From positions 62,001 through 126,000 of the forward strand of contig CACBYG010000003.1 of the NCBI GenBank assembly GCA_902543535.1: DNA of 64,000 nucleotides, read 5' to 3'. Position numbers and translations under genes: made by a program. Shown piece by piece: positions 30,953 to 39,817 of the stretch (positions within the stretch are counted from its first letter, which is position 1; every line of letters begins with the position of its first letter). The notes beneath the pieces are model-generated. The model worked only from the letters and a program-made list of their open reading frames with translations. It was not told the DNA's origin and did not search any database. This DNA comes from an uncultured Pelagibacteraceae bacterium (GTDB taxonomy: Bacteria; Pseudomonadota; Alphaproteobacteria; Pelagibacterales; Pelagibacteraceae).

Positions 30953-32422
30953 CTATGGAAGGCAATCAAGATAAGTATCCAGATCCCACTGAGTTGTTGC
31001 ACCTAAAAATCTCTCCCATTCATCATTTTTGTACCAATGGAAAATTTTATACATTTCATCAGGCATAGCAGATTGTATTACTTTATCTTCTGCTAATCTG
31101 TCCAAAGCTTCCCCCAAACTTAAAGGTAATTTTTTGACATTCTTTCCTGCTTTCTGAGCCTCATAAATATTTCTAGATTCAGGTTTACCTGGGTCAATGT
31201 TGTTTGTTAATCCATCATCAAACGCTTTTAATAATGATGCTCCCATTAAATAAGGATTGTGCATTGAGTCCACCGAACGGTATTCGAATCTACCAGGAGC
31301 AGACACTCTTAAACCACAAGTTCTGTTTTGATAACCCCAGTCAGCATAAACAGGAGCCCAGAAACCTTGATCCCATAATCTTCTATAAGAATTAACTGTA
31401 GATGATCCTATAGCAGTTAAAGCAGGAAGGTGTTTCATAACACCACCAATAGATTTTAATCCAATCTTACCTGGTAACTGAACATCTTTAGTGTCTGGCA
31501 TGAATGTATTTGTTCCACCTTCAACATAACTAAACACTTCATCCATTCCAGGAAGAGATTTATGACCCAATTTATTTACTTTATCTTTTCCACCTGTCCA
31601 TAAAGACATGTTTGTATGACATCCACTCGCAGAAACACCCATAAATGGTTTTGTCATAAAGCAAGCAATTAAATTAAACTCTCTAGCAACTTGTGCACAA
31701 ATTTGTCTGTAAGTTGATAATCTGTCTGCATTTCTTAAAACATCATCAAACATCCAGTTTAATTCTAACTGACCTGGAGCATCTTCATGGTCTCCTTGAA
31801 TCATATCAAAACCCATAGCTCTTGCGTATTCCATTACCCTCATAAACACTGGTCTTAATGACTCGAATTGGTCAATATGATAACAATATGGTTTAGAGAA
31901 ACCCTTACCTGTTGGAGTTCCATCCTCATTTCTTGTTAACCACATCATCTCAGGCTCTGTTCCAACTCTTAACTGATAACCATGCTTTTTCTTAAATTCC
32001 TTAGCTATAATTCTTAAGTTGCCCCGACAATCAGATGTAAGATGACCTCCTGGATTTTCTCTTTCTTCTCTGTTTCTAAAACATGTTACAAAAACTCTCG
32101 CAACTTTTTTATCCCAAGGCAACTGACAAAAAGTTTCAGGATCTGGTATTCCAACAAGTTCTTTAGCTTCAGGTCCATAACCTATGTAGTTATTGTGACG
32201 ATCTAAGAAAAGGTTTGCTGTTGCACCATAAACTAATTGAAAACCTTTTTCACATGTTCTTTCCCAATGGTCTGCAGGTATTCCTTTACCTACAACTCTT
32301 CCAGTAACAGATATGAACTGAAAAAAAATATAATCAATTTTAAGTTCATTAATTTTAGCTCTAACCTGTTTTACTAGTTTATCTCTTCCAGGTTGGTTAA
32401 CATGTTTTTCTAAATCAGTCAT
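30953..32422 (-). CDS. glnT: Type III glutamine synthetase family protein (GlnT-like), second paralogue
   Basis: GDHEDAPGQLELNWMFDD, SASGCHTNMSLW, GRFEYRSVDSMHNPYLMGAS. Confidence 0.78.
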   Translation of the reverse strand: MTDLEKHVNQPGRDKLVKQVRAKINELKIDYIFFQFISVTGRVVGKGIPADHWERTCEKGFQLVYGATANLFLDRHNNYIGYGPEAKELVGIPDPETFCQLPWDKKVARVFVTCFRNREERENPGGHLTSDCRGNLRIIAKEFKKKHGYQLRVGTEPEMMWLTRNEDGTPTGKGFSKPYCYHIDQFESLRPVFMRVMEYARAMGFDMIQGDHEDAPGQLELNWMFDDVLRNADRLSTYRQICAQVAREFNLIACFMTKPFMGVSASGCHTNMSLWTGGKDKVNKLGHKSLPGMDEVFSYVEGGTNTFMPDTKDVQLPGKIGLKSIGGVMKHLPALTAIGSSTVNSYRRLWDQGFWAPVYADWGYQNRTCGLRVSAPGRFEYRSVDSMHNPYLMGASLLKAFDDGLTNNIDPGKPESRNIYEAQKAGKNVKKLPLSLGEALDRLAEDKVIQSAMPDEMYKIFHWYKNDEWERFLGATTQWDLDTYLDCLP

Positions 32423-32492
32423 TTTTCCCCTTAATGAATTATAAATTTTATAAAGCGTAGCTGAAAAATTTATTTGTGTCTAGGCTTGAAGT

Positions 32493-33818
32493 TTAACTCC
32501 AAGGGAACGGACTGTTCGAAGTAGGGTGAAGTTCACCTTTCTCGTAACGGTTGAATCTAAACGGTTTTAATAAATTACTCTCAGTACCCAGAATTTCTTT
32601 TGCAACAAGTTCACCAACACCAATCATTTTGTATCCATGATTTGCATCAGCAATCATATAAACATTTTCTAAAAATCTATCAAAGATCGGAAACGAGTCT
32701 GGTGTCATGCATCCAAGACCACCTGATGGTCCTTTTCTATATAAACCAGATTTTCCCTCAAATCTTTTTTGACAATGTGCCAAAGCTGAACACCACATAT
32801 CATTAAATGCTTCGGTTGTTTGGTATTCAGGTGACTCCACACCGTACGGGTCAACATTGACTTGATCAAAATGTTTATCAACTATGTAAGGAGATGTTCC
32901 ACCTTGAACACCTAGTCCTTCAATATCTGGCTTGTAATATATTCCCCAAATTTTATCAGTAATTAATTTTTTTGTTGAATCAGAATATAATGGAGCGGTG
33001 GAATCAACATGAATAACAGGTGGTTGTTTACCATTATTCATTTTTAAAAAATCCGGCTCAACACCTAGAACACCTTCTTGCAGCATCCAGTATTTCCACA
33101 TATCAGTTGTATGTAATTTACCATCTTTACCTTTAATATTTGCAGTTTTTGGAAGTTCTAACATGTTCCAGAAATCTCTTACCCAAGGACCTGCACCAAC
33201 TACTACTTGTTCGCATTCAATAGTACCTTTATCAGTTTCTACACCGGTTACAGCTTTACTGTTACTTCCTCTTTTAAATCCAGTTACTTTAACTTCTTTA
33301 AATACGTTCACACCATTTGATGTTGATTTTTTTTCAAGCGCTTTTATCGAGTCCACATTGAATGCGTAACCACCTTTTTTTTCATGCAAAATAGACGTTA
33401 TACCTTTAGCTTGCCAATCATCGAACATACCTTTCATATAATTCGTACAGTCTTTTTCACCTTCTATAAATTTTGATTCATAACCAATTGCTTTTTGTTG
33501 CTCATAAATTGAAGCTACATCTTCATGCATAACTTCAGGCGAAATTTGTAAATATCCAACTGCATTATATTTGAAAGCATCGGGATCGCTTTCCCATACA
33601 GAAACTGAATGTGCCATTAATTCTCTCATTGCTGGTTGAAAATAATTATTTCTTACAACACCACATGCAATTCCACTTGCACCTGCAGCAGTATCTTTTT
33701 TTTCTAGAACAACTATGTCTCCAGGATTTTTATACGTTTCTGATAGTTTCCATGCGGTACTTAAACCGTGTATTCCACCACCTATAATGACTACTTTTGC
33801 TTTTGTGGGTAATGACAT
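32493..33818 (-). CDS. FAD-dependent oxidoreductase, sarcosine oxidase beta-subunit (SoxB)-like, orphan
   Basis: VVIIGGGIHGLSTAWKLSE dinucleotide fold; GPSGGLGCMTPDSFPIFDRF; HGYKMIGVGELVAKEIL. Confidence 0.82.
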   Translation of the reverse strand: MSLPTKAKVVIIGGGIHGLSTAWKLSETYKNPGDIVVLEKKDTAAGASGIACGVVRNNYFQPAMRELMAHSVSVWESDPDAFKYNAVGYLQISPEVMHEDVASIYEQQKAIGYESKFIEGEKDCTNYMKGMFDDWQAKGITSILHEKKGGYAFNVDSIKALEKKSTSNGVNVFKEVKVTGFKRGSNSKAVTGVETDKGTIECEQVVVGAGPWVRDFWNMLELPKTANIKGKDGKLHTTDMWKYWMLQEGVLGVEPDFLKMNNGKQPPVIHVDSTAPLYSDSTKKLITDKIWGIYYKPDIEGLGVQGGTSPYIVDKHFDQVNVDPYGVESPEYQTTEAFNDMWCSALAHCQKRFEGKSGLYRKGPSGGLGCMTPDSFPIFDRFLENVYMIADANHGYKMIGVGELVAKEILGTESNLLKPFRFNRYEKGELHPTSNSPFPWS

Positions 33819-33872
33819 TCTAAAACCTTATTTTTTACAAAGTACAATTAATATAATTATTTTTAGAACTAA

Positions 33873-33899
33873 AAAGTATATATATAAAATATACACTTT
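33873..33899. promoter_or_regulatory. Imperfect dyad upstream of SoxB-like gene, candidate operator
   Basis: AAAGTATATA-N7-TATACACTTT, 9 of 10 arm positions complementary. Confidence 0.35.
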
Positions 33900-33920
33900 A
33901 AACTTAACTGAAATAAGTGC

Positions 33921-34271
33921 TTAATAGCTTATATTTTTAAGAGTGGTTAAATATTCATTGAACTCTTTAATAAAAGATTCACTTGGCTTAATATTTTTAA
34001 TTCTTTGATCTGTTGAAGTTTTTTCTAATAGGAAGAATCCTTTTTCGCAAGCTTCATTAATGATTAAAGCCGATTTTGGCCTCGATGTTTTGAATAGTTT
34101 AGTTTTTAGTTGTTCAACAGATAATTTTTTATTTTCTTTATATGCTGACATTACTAATAACATCATATGATAATGAGAAGGTGATTTTCTAAAAAAATAG
34201 TTACTTGAGGTATGAGACTGTCTCATTTGATCTTCCCAGAAATTTAATAGAGTTTTTTTGTCTTTTGGCAT
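33921..34271 (-). CDS. Small winged-helix (MarR-like) putative regulator
   Basis: KLSVEQLKTKLFKTSRPKSALIINEACEKGFFLLEKTSTDQRIKNIKPSESF resembles MarR wHTH plus wing. Confidence 0.5.
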   Translation of the reverse strand: MPKDKKTLLNFWEDQMRQSHTSSNYFFRKSPSHYHMMLLVMSAYKENKKLSVEQLKTKLFKTSRPKSALIINEACEKGFFLLEKTSTDQRIKNIKPSESFIKEFNEYLTTLKNISY

Positions 34272-34276
34272 TTAAT

Positions 34277-36622
34277 TTATGATCTTACTCTAGACTTAGT
34301 TGGGTCATAAAAAGGAAACGCAACTACTTTGGCAGCTATTCTTTTTTGATGACCATCAATTTTACCAACTTCAACCTCAGTCCCAATCTCTGAATACTGC
34401 ATATCAATTCTACACAATGCTATATTTTTATTTAAAGTTGAGGATAAACATCCACTTGTAACCACACCTATCTGAGATCTTCCAATATGAACACAGTCAC
34501 CATGACCAGCAATTTCTTTACCTGTTAATTCTAGTCCAACAAGTTTTTTTTGAGGGTTATTTTTTCTTTTTATTAATTCTTCTTTACCAATAAAATCCTC
34601 TTCTTTTGTTTTTAATGGAACAGCAAAACCAATACCTGCCTCAAAAGGATCTTGTTGACCATCAAACTCATTACCAAATAAAATTAATCCTGCTTCAATT
34701 CTAAGTTTGTCTAAAGCTCCAAATCCTGCAGGAATCAAACCATCTTCTTTTCCTGCTTCCATTAATTTATCCCAGACTTCAGGAGCATGTTTAGGGTGAC
34801 ACCAAATTTCATAACCTAACTCACCAGTATAACCAGTTCTAGAAACAATCAATGGTATTCCTTGCAACTCCTCTATTCTGCAAATGCTAAATCTAAACCA
34901 ACCAAGCTCATCTATAGAAGGTTGAGTAGGAGGTGTAAAAATTATCTTCTTTAAAATTTCTCTACTTTTTGGACCTTGTAATGAAACATTATTTATTTGG
35001 TCTGTTGAATTTTTTATATTTGCATTGAAATTTTTCTTTTTTGCAATTTCTTTTAACCATTCACCTCCATATTCATCTCCACAAATCCATCTAAAACCAG
35101 TTTCACTTAATCTTAAAAGAGTACCGTCGTCAAACATCATTCCATTTTCGTAGCACATTGCAGAATATACAACTTGACCTACCGATAATTTTTTAATGTT
35201 TCTTGTAAGTGTATAATTTAATAATTCTTCAGCATCAGGACCAATAATTTCGAATTTTCTTAATGAAGATAAATCAATTAAAACTGCATCATTTCTACAA
35301 GCGTTGTACTCATTAACAAGCCCATGTTTTGTATAATCATTTGGAAGCCAAAAACCTCTGGCATCAATAAAGTTTCTAGTTAGCTTTGATGTTCTTTCAT
35401 AAAAGCCAGAGTTTCTTGTGAGTTTTTTTTCAGAGTCTGTTTTCATTCTAAATGCAAATGATTTAGTAAATTCTTTTTTTTTGTCATATGTTCTAACAAA
35501 AATATTAGTTGGATTCCACGAATTACAAGGATCTATATCACTAGGACATGCTGTTGTTCCAATGGTTAAATCTTTTAAGGCTTTAAACATGACATAATCA
35601 CCAGGACGCGAATATGATTCATCTGAAACAACTGAGTTTAATCCACCTTCAGAGGTATTAAAAAATAAATTGATTGCGTGCCACCCTTTTTGTTTTTGCA
35701 GACCATACTTTGACATACTTTCTGTAAGATTATCAGAGCAATTTGCATGGCCAAAATAACCAGCATCTTCATAGTACTTTGAAGTACAGGCAAGATTAAA
35801 AGTATCATGTTTACCAACGGTATCTCTAATTACTTCTACCAAAGGTTCATGGTCAGTATCATAAAATTTAGAAAATAATCCTGGACCTGGAAATGTATTT
35901 CCCATGAAAGTTCTAGTTGTTTGCCAATCTAAACCTTTCTCAATTCCTTTTTCTAATTTCCTTGTGTCAAATGCCACAAAGTCTGAACATTGTCTTCCAG
36001 TTGGACTTATCACTTGTATGTAGTCACCTTCTTTAACTTCATAAGATATACTACTTGCTTTATTTATATTCTCCTCGTGCGATGGTTCAAAGACAGGGTT
36101 TGGAATAACATTCAATTCTTTGTCATCAATAATATTTGCTCTTTTAATATAAACAATTAAATCTGTAGGAGGATTTTGCTTTGTAACATCCATGTCTTGT
36201 CCGGGCGCTGCAAATATTGCAAAACATTTATCTTTAGACTTTAAATTAATTTTTTCATTAATTTGGGTATCAATATCAAATACTATTGAGGATTTTGATT
36301 CTGAAATATTTAAGTTTAGTTTTTTAAGTTGATAATTGGTTGCTAGAATACTTTCATCTTTTTTACTTAAGATATCTCTAATAAAATTTTTATTGTTGTT
36401 ACTTTTAAGATTTAAAATACCTACATCTGATTTTCCGTCTTTATTAAAACATATAATTTCACAAATTTGATTTCCTTCGTTATTGATAATCTCTATTTCA
36501 TCATCAGGGAAAATATGAAAAGCAGTAAGGCCACCACCATTTACAACATGTCTTTCAACTCCTGGTGGTAAAATATTTAGTCCTGGATATTTTATGTCTT
36601 TACTAATTCCCAACATGTTCAA
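34277..36622 (-). CDS. tdm: Trimethylamine N-oxide demethylase-like (DUF1989 + GcvT folate-binding domains)
   Basis: DUF1989-like region GRQCSDFVAFDTRKL, HANCSDNL, TACPSDIDPCN; C-terminal GcvT RNDAVLIDLSSLRKFEIIGPDAEELLNYTLTRNIKKL; next to TMAO transporter genes. Confidence 0.83.
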   Translation of the reverse strand: MNMLGISKDIKYPGLNILPPGVERHVVNGGGLTAFHIFPDDEIEIINNEGNQICEIICFNKDGKSDVGILNLKSNNNKNFIRDILSKKDESILATNYQLKKLNLNISESKSSIVFDIDTQINEKINLKSKDKCFAIFAAPGQDMDVTKQNPPTDLIVYIKRANIIDDKELNVIPNPVFEPSHEENINKASSISYEVKEGDYIQVISPTGRQCSDFVAFDTRKLEKGIEKGLDWQTTRTFMGNTFPGPGLFSKFYDTDHEPLVEVIRDTVGKHDTFNLACTSKYYEDAGYFGHANCSDNLTESMSKYGLQKQKGWHAINLFFNTSEGGLNSVVSDESYSRPGDYVMFKALKDLTIGTTACPSDIDPCNSWNPTNIFVRTYDKKKEFTKSFAFRMKTDSEKKLTRNSGFYERTSKLTRNFIDARGFWLPNDYTKHGLVNEYNACRNDAVLIDLSSLRKFEIIGPDAEELLNYTLTRNIKKLSVGQVVYSAMCYENGMMFDDGTLLRLSETGFRWICGDEYGGEWLKEIAKKKNFNANIKNSTDQINNVSLQGPKSREILKKIIFTPPTQPSIDELGWFRFSICRIEELQGIPLIVSRTGYTGELGYEIWCHPKHAPEVWDKLMEAGKEDGLIPAGFGALDKLRIEAGLILFGNEFDGQQDPFEAGIGFAVPLKTKEEDFIGKEELIKRKNNPQKKLVGLELTGKEIAGHGDCVHIGRSQIGVVTSGCLSSTLNKNIALCRIDMQYSEIGTEVEVGKIDGHQKRIAAKVVAFPFYDPTKSRVRS

Positions 36623-36667
36623 TGTTTTATTATAATTTTATAGTGAACATATTATACTGAAAACGAG

Positions 36668-36696
36668 TTGACTATACTTATAAATGAGAACATAAT
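36668..36696 (+). promoter_or_regulatory. Candidate sigma70 promoter for tmoX
   Basis: TTGACT (36668-36673), 17-bp spacer, CATAAT (36691-36696). Confidence 0.5.
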
Positions 36697-36729
36697 TAAT
36701 CATGAATATTAATAACTGCGGAGTACATA

Positions 36730-37707
36730 ATGAAAAATAAAAGTTTGCCGTTAATTATCGGCGCAATAGTAGTAATAGCTGCAGCTGTTTTCTTCATGCA
36801 AGGAGGAGACAAAACTGCAAAAAAATCTGGTGATAGTAGCCAGCCAATAGTAATTCCGACACACAACTGGTCAAGCCAAATTGTAATGGCTTATGTTATT
36901 GGAGGAATTTTTGAAAGTATGGGTAATAACGTTTCATATGCTGAAGGTGTTGACTCACAAAAAGTCTACGAGTCAATAAGACAGGGTGATGTAACTATAT
37001 CGCACGAAGTATGGGAATCAGCTTTCGGAAAATCTTTTGATAACGCAAGAGATGCTGGTGGTTTACTAGATTGGGGAGATCATGAAGCAAGAACACTTGA
37101 AGATATGGGATATCCTAACTGGGTTGTTGAAAAAGGATTATGCCCAGGCTTACCAGACTGGACAGCTTTAAAAAATCCTGATTGTGCTAAAAACTTTACA
37201 ACTCCTGATTCACCAGATGGAAAAGGAAGAATGTTGGAAGGTCCACAAACTTGGCATGGTGATTTAATTCCTCAGAGAGTTGATGCTTTAGGTTTAGGAG
37301 ACCTTTGGTGGGTTAAATTTGCTGGAAGTGCAGATGCACTTTGGGCAGAGTTAAAAGCAGCTGAAAAAGAAGGAAGAGGAACAATTATATTCAATTGGAC
37401 TCCAAACTTTACAGATGGTGCTGGTTTTACATTTATTGACTTCCCTCCATATACAGCAGGTTGCAGACCAGCTGATGGTGGAGATGGTAAATGCGGTTCT
37501 CCTGATGGATATTTGAAAAAAGCAGTTCATGAGGATTTTCCAAAAACTCATCCAAATGCAGCAGCAGTTTTCAAAAAAATGTCATTTTCAACAAGTCAAA
37601 TCGGAGCAATGGCAGCTTTAGTTGACATTGATGGCATGACTCACCAAGATGCAGCTAAAAAATGGTTAGCTGATAATGAGTCAACTTGGAAAGCTTTTAC
37701 TAAATAA
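36730..37707 (+). CDS. tmoX: TMAO/betaine-type ABC transporter substrate-binding protein (TmoX-like)
   Basis: OpuAC-like; N-terminal TM/signal anchor; THNWSSQIVMAYVIGGIFESMG; neighbours TmoW/TmoV-like genes. Confidence 0.82.
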   Translation: MKNKSLPLIIGAIVVIAAAVFFMQGGDKTAKKSGDSSQPIVIPTHNWSSQIVMAYVIGGIFESMGNNVSYAEGVDSQKVYESIRQGDVTISHEVWESAFGKSFDNARDAGGLLDWGDHEARTLEDMGYPNWVVEKGLCPGLPDWTALKNPDCAKNFTTPDSPDGKGRMLEGPQTWHGDLIPQRVDALGLGDLWWVKFAGSADALWAELKAAEKEGRGTIIFNWTPNFTDGAGFTFIDFPPYTAGCRPADGGDGKCGSPDGYLKKAVHEDFPKTHPNAAAVFKKMSFSTSQIGAMAALVDIDGMTHQDAAKKWLADNESTWKAFTK

Positions 37708-37727
37708 GTTTAAAGTTTAAATTTAAA

Positions 37728-37762
37728 ATCTCTCCCGACTTTGTCGGGAGGGATTTTTTTTT
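37728..37762 (+). terminator. Intrinsic terminator after tmoX
   Basis: CTCCCGAC-TTT-GTCGGGAG (37732-37750), extendable by wobble/AT pairs, then T run from 37754. Confidence 0.92.
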
Positions 37763-37787
37763 ATTTTATTTTGTGTAAAATATAATC

Positions 37788-38162
37788 ATGAAAAAATTTA
37801 TTTACTTTTTAATTTTAACATTTTTTATTTGTACATCAGTCTTTGCCAGAAGCACTGGATGTAAAGAGGGAAATTGCGAAAATGGATATGGCAAATGGGT
37901 TTATACAGATAAAACTACATATGAAGGTGAGTGGGTAGATACAAAAAAACAAGGCCGGGGAGTAGAAACTTGGCCTAATGGATATATTTATAAAGGTGAG
38001 TTTGAAAATAGTGTTTGGAGTGGACAAGGAATTTTAATATTTCCGGATGGTTCATCGTACGACGGGGAATGGGCCAATGGTTTTATGAATGGTCAAGGAA
38101 CATTTACTTGGGCAAATGGAAAACAAAAATCAGGAATTTGGAAAAATGGAAAACTAGAATAA
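37788..38162 (+). CDS. Exported MORN-repeat protein
   Basis: Signal peptide; tandem TTYEGEWVDTKKQGRGVETWPNG / YIYKGEFENSVWSGQGILIFPDG / SSYDGEWANGFMNGQGTFTWANG. Confidence 0.82.
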   Translation: MKKFIYFLILTFFICTSVFARSTGCKEGNCENGYGKWVYTDKTTYEGEWVDTKKQGRGVETWPNGYIYKGEFENSVWSGQGILIFPDGSSYDGEWANGFMNGQGTFTWANGKQKSGIWKNGKLE

Positions 38163-38164
38163 TA

Positions 38165-38716
38165 ATGATTCAAGAATATTATTTAAATAAATTAAAAGCA
38201 TTACCGGAGTGGCTCAGACAATTTGGGGGGCTAGTAATTGTTACATTAATTATAATTTTATCTTTTGTAGTCCTCAATAATATTTTTGGTGAAGGAGATG
38301 ATTTAGTTAAAAGAATGAAAATTGAAGAAGATAGAATTGCAGAAGAAAGAAAATTAAATGAATTAATTTCAAGTCTTCCATCTGGAATTTTAGTTACTTT
38401 CGATGGGACCGATCATCATAGGTTATCAGACGATGTTTATGAGAAAGTCTGCAAAGCTACAAAACTTATTCCACAAAGAGCCATAATGGGTGCTAATTTT
38501 CTTAATTTTAGAGCGCATGAAATTTATACAATAAATGGTAATAAAATTGATGATACATTTGTTAAGTGGGATAAAGAAAAAAATAAATGTTTAGCAGGTT
38601 TTACAGTAAGTGGAAAAAATGTTGGAGTAGATGAAAAAATAGCTGTAACTGGAGAGGCATTAAGTTTTTTAAGTACAGGAATTGATACTAGAGTTTATTA
38701 CATCAAAAATTTTTAA
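38165..38716 (+). CDS. Single-TM hypothetical protein with short coiled-coil
   Basis: Start moved to ATG at 38165 (MIQEYYLNKLKALPEWLRQFGGLVIVTLIIILSFVVL...), 2 nt after the MORN gene stop. Confidence 0.65.
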   Translation: MIQEYYLNKLKALPEWLRQFGGLVIVTLIIILSFVVLNNIFGEGDDLVKRMKIEEDRIAEERKLNELISSLPSGILVTFDGTDHHRLSDDVYEKVCKATKLIPQRAIMGANFLNFRAHEIYTINGNKIDDTFVKWDKEKNKCLAGFTVSGKNVGVDEKIAVTGEALSFLSTGIDTRVYYIKNF

Positions 38717-38782
38717 CTAAGGAGAAACAAATATTATATACATTTTAATTTAATTAAATTTCGTATAACTTAATAATAATTT

Positions 38783-39814
38783 ATGTCTGACGCAGTTATT
38801 AAATGTGAGTCTGTTTACAAAATTTTTGGAGAAAATGCAGAAAAAATGCTTCAAGAAGCAAACGGAAACGTTAATGCAAAAACTTTTCAAGAAAATGGAT
38901 GTATAGTTGGAGTTAATGATGCTTCTTTTGAAGTAGCAAAAGGAGAAATGTTGGTTGTGATGGGTTTATCTGGATCTGGTAAATCAACTTTGCTTAGATG
39001 TATCTCTAGATTGACCGAAGCAACAGGTGGAAAAATTTTTATAGAGGGCCAAGATTTGTTGAAGTTGAACAACAAAGACCTAATTGACCTTAGAAGAAAT
39101 AAAATGGGAATGGTTTTTCAAAGTTTTGCTCTATTACCACACAAAACTGTCTTAGAAAATATAGCATTCCCCCTTCAGATTAAAGGTATTAACACTGATG
39201 ATAGCATTACTAAGGCAATGGATATGGTTAAGTTAGTTGGATTAGATGGAAGAGAAAACTATTTTCCAAGAGAACTTTCAGGTGGACAGCAACAGAGAGT
39301 AGGTATTGCAAGATCCTTGGCAGTAGAACCAGATATTTGGTTTTTAGATGAGCCTTTTTCTGCATTAGATCCCTTGATCAGAAAAGAAATGCAGGATGAA
39401 TTTTTAAGACTTCAAGATAAATTACAAAAAACTATTATGTTCATTACTCATGATTTTGATGAGGCTTTAAAGCTAGCAGATAGAATAGCAATTATGAAAG
39501 ATGGTATAATTGAACAATTAGATACACCAGCCAAGATAGTTTTAAATCCTGCAACAGAATATGTCAGAAAATTTACAGAAGAAGTCCCTAGGGAAAAAGT
39601 TTTGTTAATTGAAGATGTAATGGATAAATCTACAAATAATAATTTAGGAGATTTAAGAGTTTTAAAAGATGAAATCATAGAAAATGTTGCTGAAAAAATT
39701 CTAACGCAAGAAAAAACTGTAGGAGTTATAGATAGTGATAATAACATTGTAGGCTCTATAAATCCAACAAAGATTATAAATACAGTATTTGGTGGAAGAA
39801 AAAATGGAAATTAA
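38783..39814 (+). CDS. tmoW: TMAO/betaine-type ABC transporter ATPase (TmoW-like, ProV family)
   Basis: Walker A GLSGSGKSTLLRC, LSGGQQQRVGIARSLAVEPDIWFLDEP, C-terminal CBS-like tail. Confidence 0.85.
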   Translation: MSDAVIKCESVYKIFGENAEKMLQEANGNVNAKTFQENGCIVGVNDASFEVAKGEMLVVMGLSGSGKSTLLRCISRLTEATGGKIFIEGQDLLKLNNKDLIDLRRNKMGMVFQSFALLPHKTVLENIAFPLQIKGINTDDSITKAMDMVKLVGLDGRENYFPRELSGGQQQRVGIARSLAVEPDIWFLDEPFSALDPLIRKEMQDEFLRLQDKLQKTIMFITHDFDEALKLADRIAIMKDGIIEQLDTPAKIVLNPATEYVRKFTEEVPREKVLLIEDVMDKSTNNNLGDLRVLKDEIIENVAEKILTQEKTVGVIDSDNNIVGSINPTKIINTVFGGRKNGN

Positions 39815-39817
39815 GCA

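Noticed and set aside
32501-32560. GAAGTAGGGTGAAG...TTCACC on plus strand resembles part of the glnA/glutamine riboswitch motif
   Set aside because: Lies inside the 3' end of the SoxB-like CDS (encodes LHPTSNSPF on minus), on the wrong strand for the GS gene, and the rest of the consensus fold is missing.
36623-36729. Shared palindromic operator between divergent tdm and tmoX
   Set aside because: Only a weak TATAGT-N26-ACTATA pair and a GAACATA direct repeat; not distinguishable from AT-rich chance.
38015-38164. N-terminal extension of the TM protein ORF overlapping the MORN gene
   Set aside because: Out-of-frame overlap with a strong CDS; ATG at 38165 lies just after the MORN stop and gives a natural TM N-terminus.
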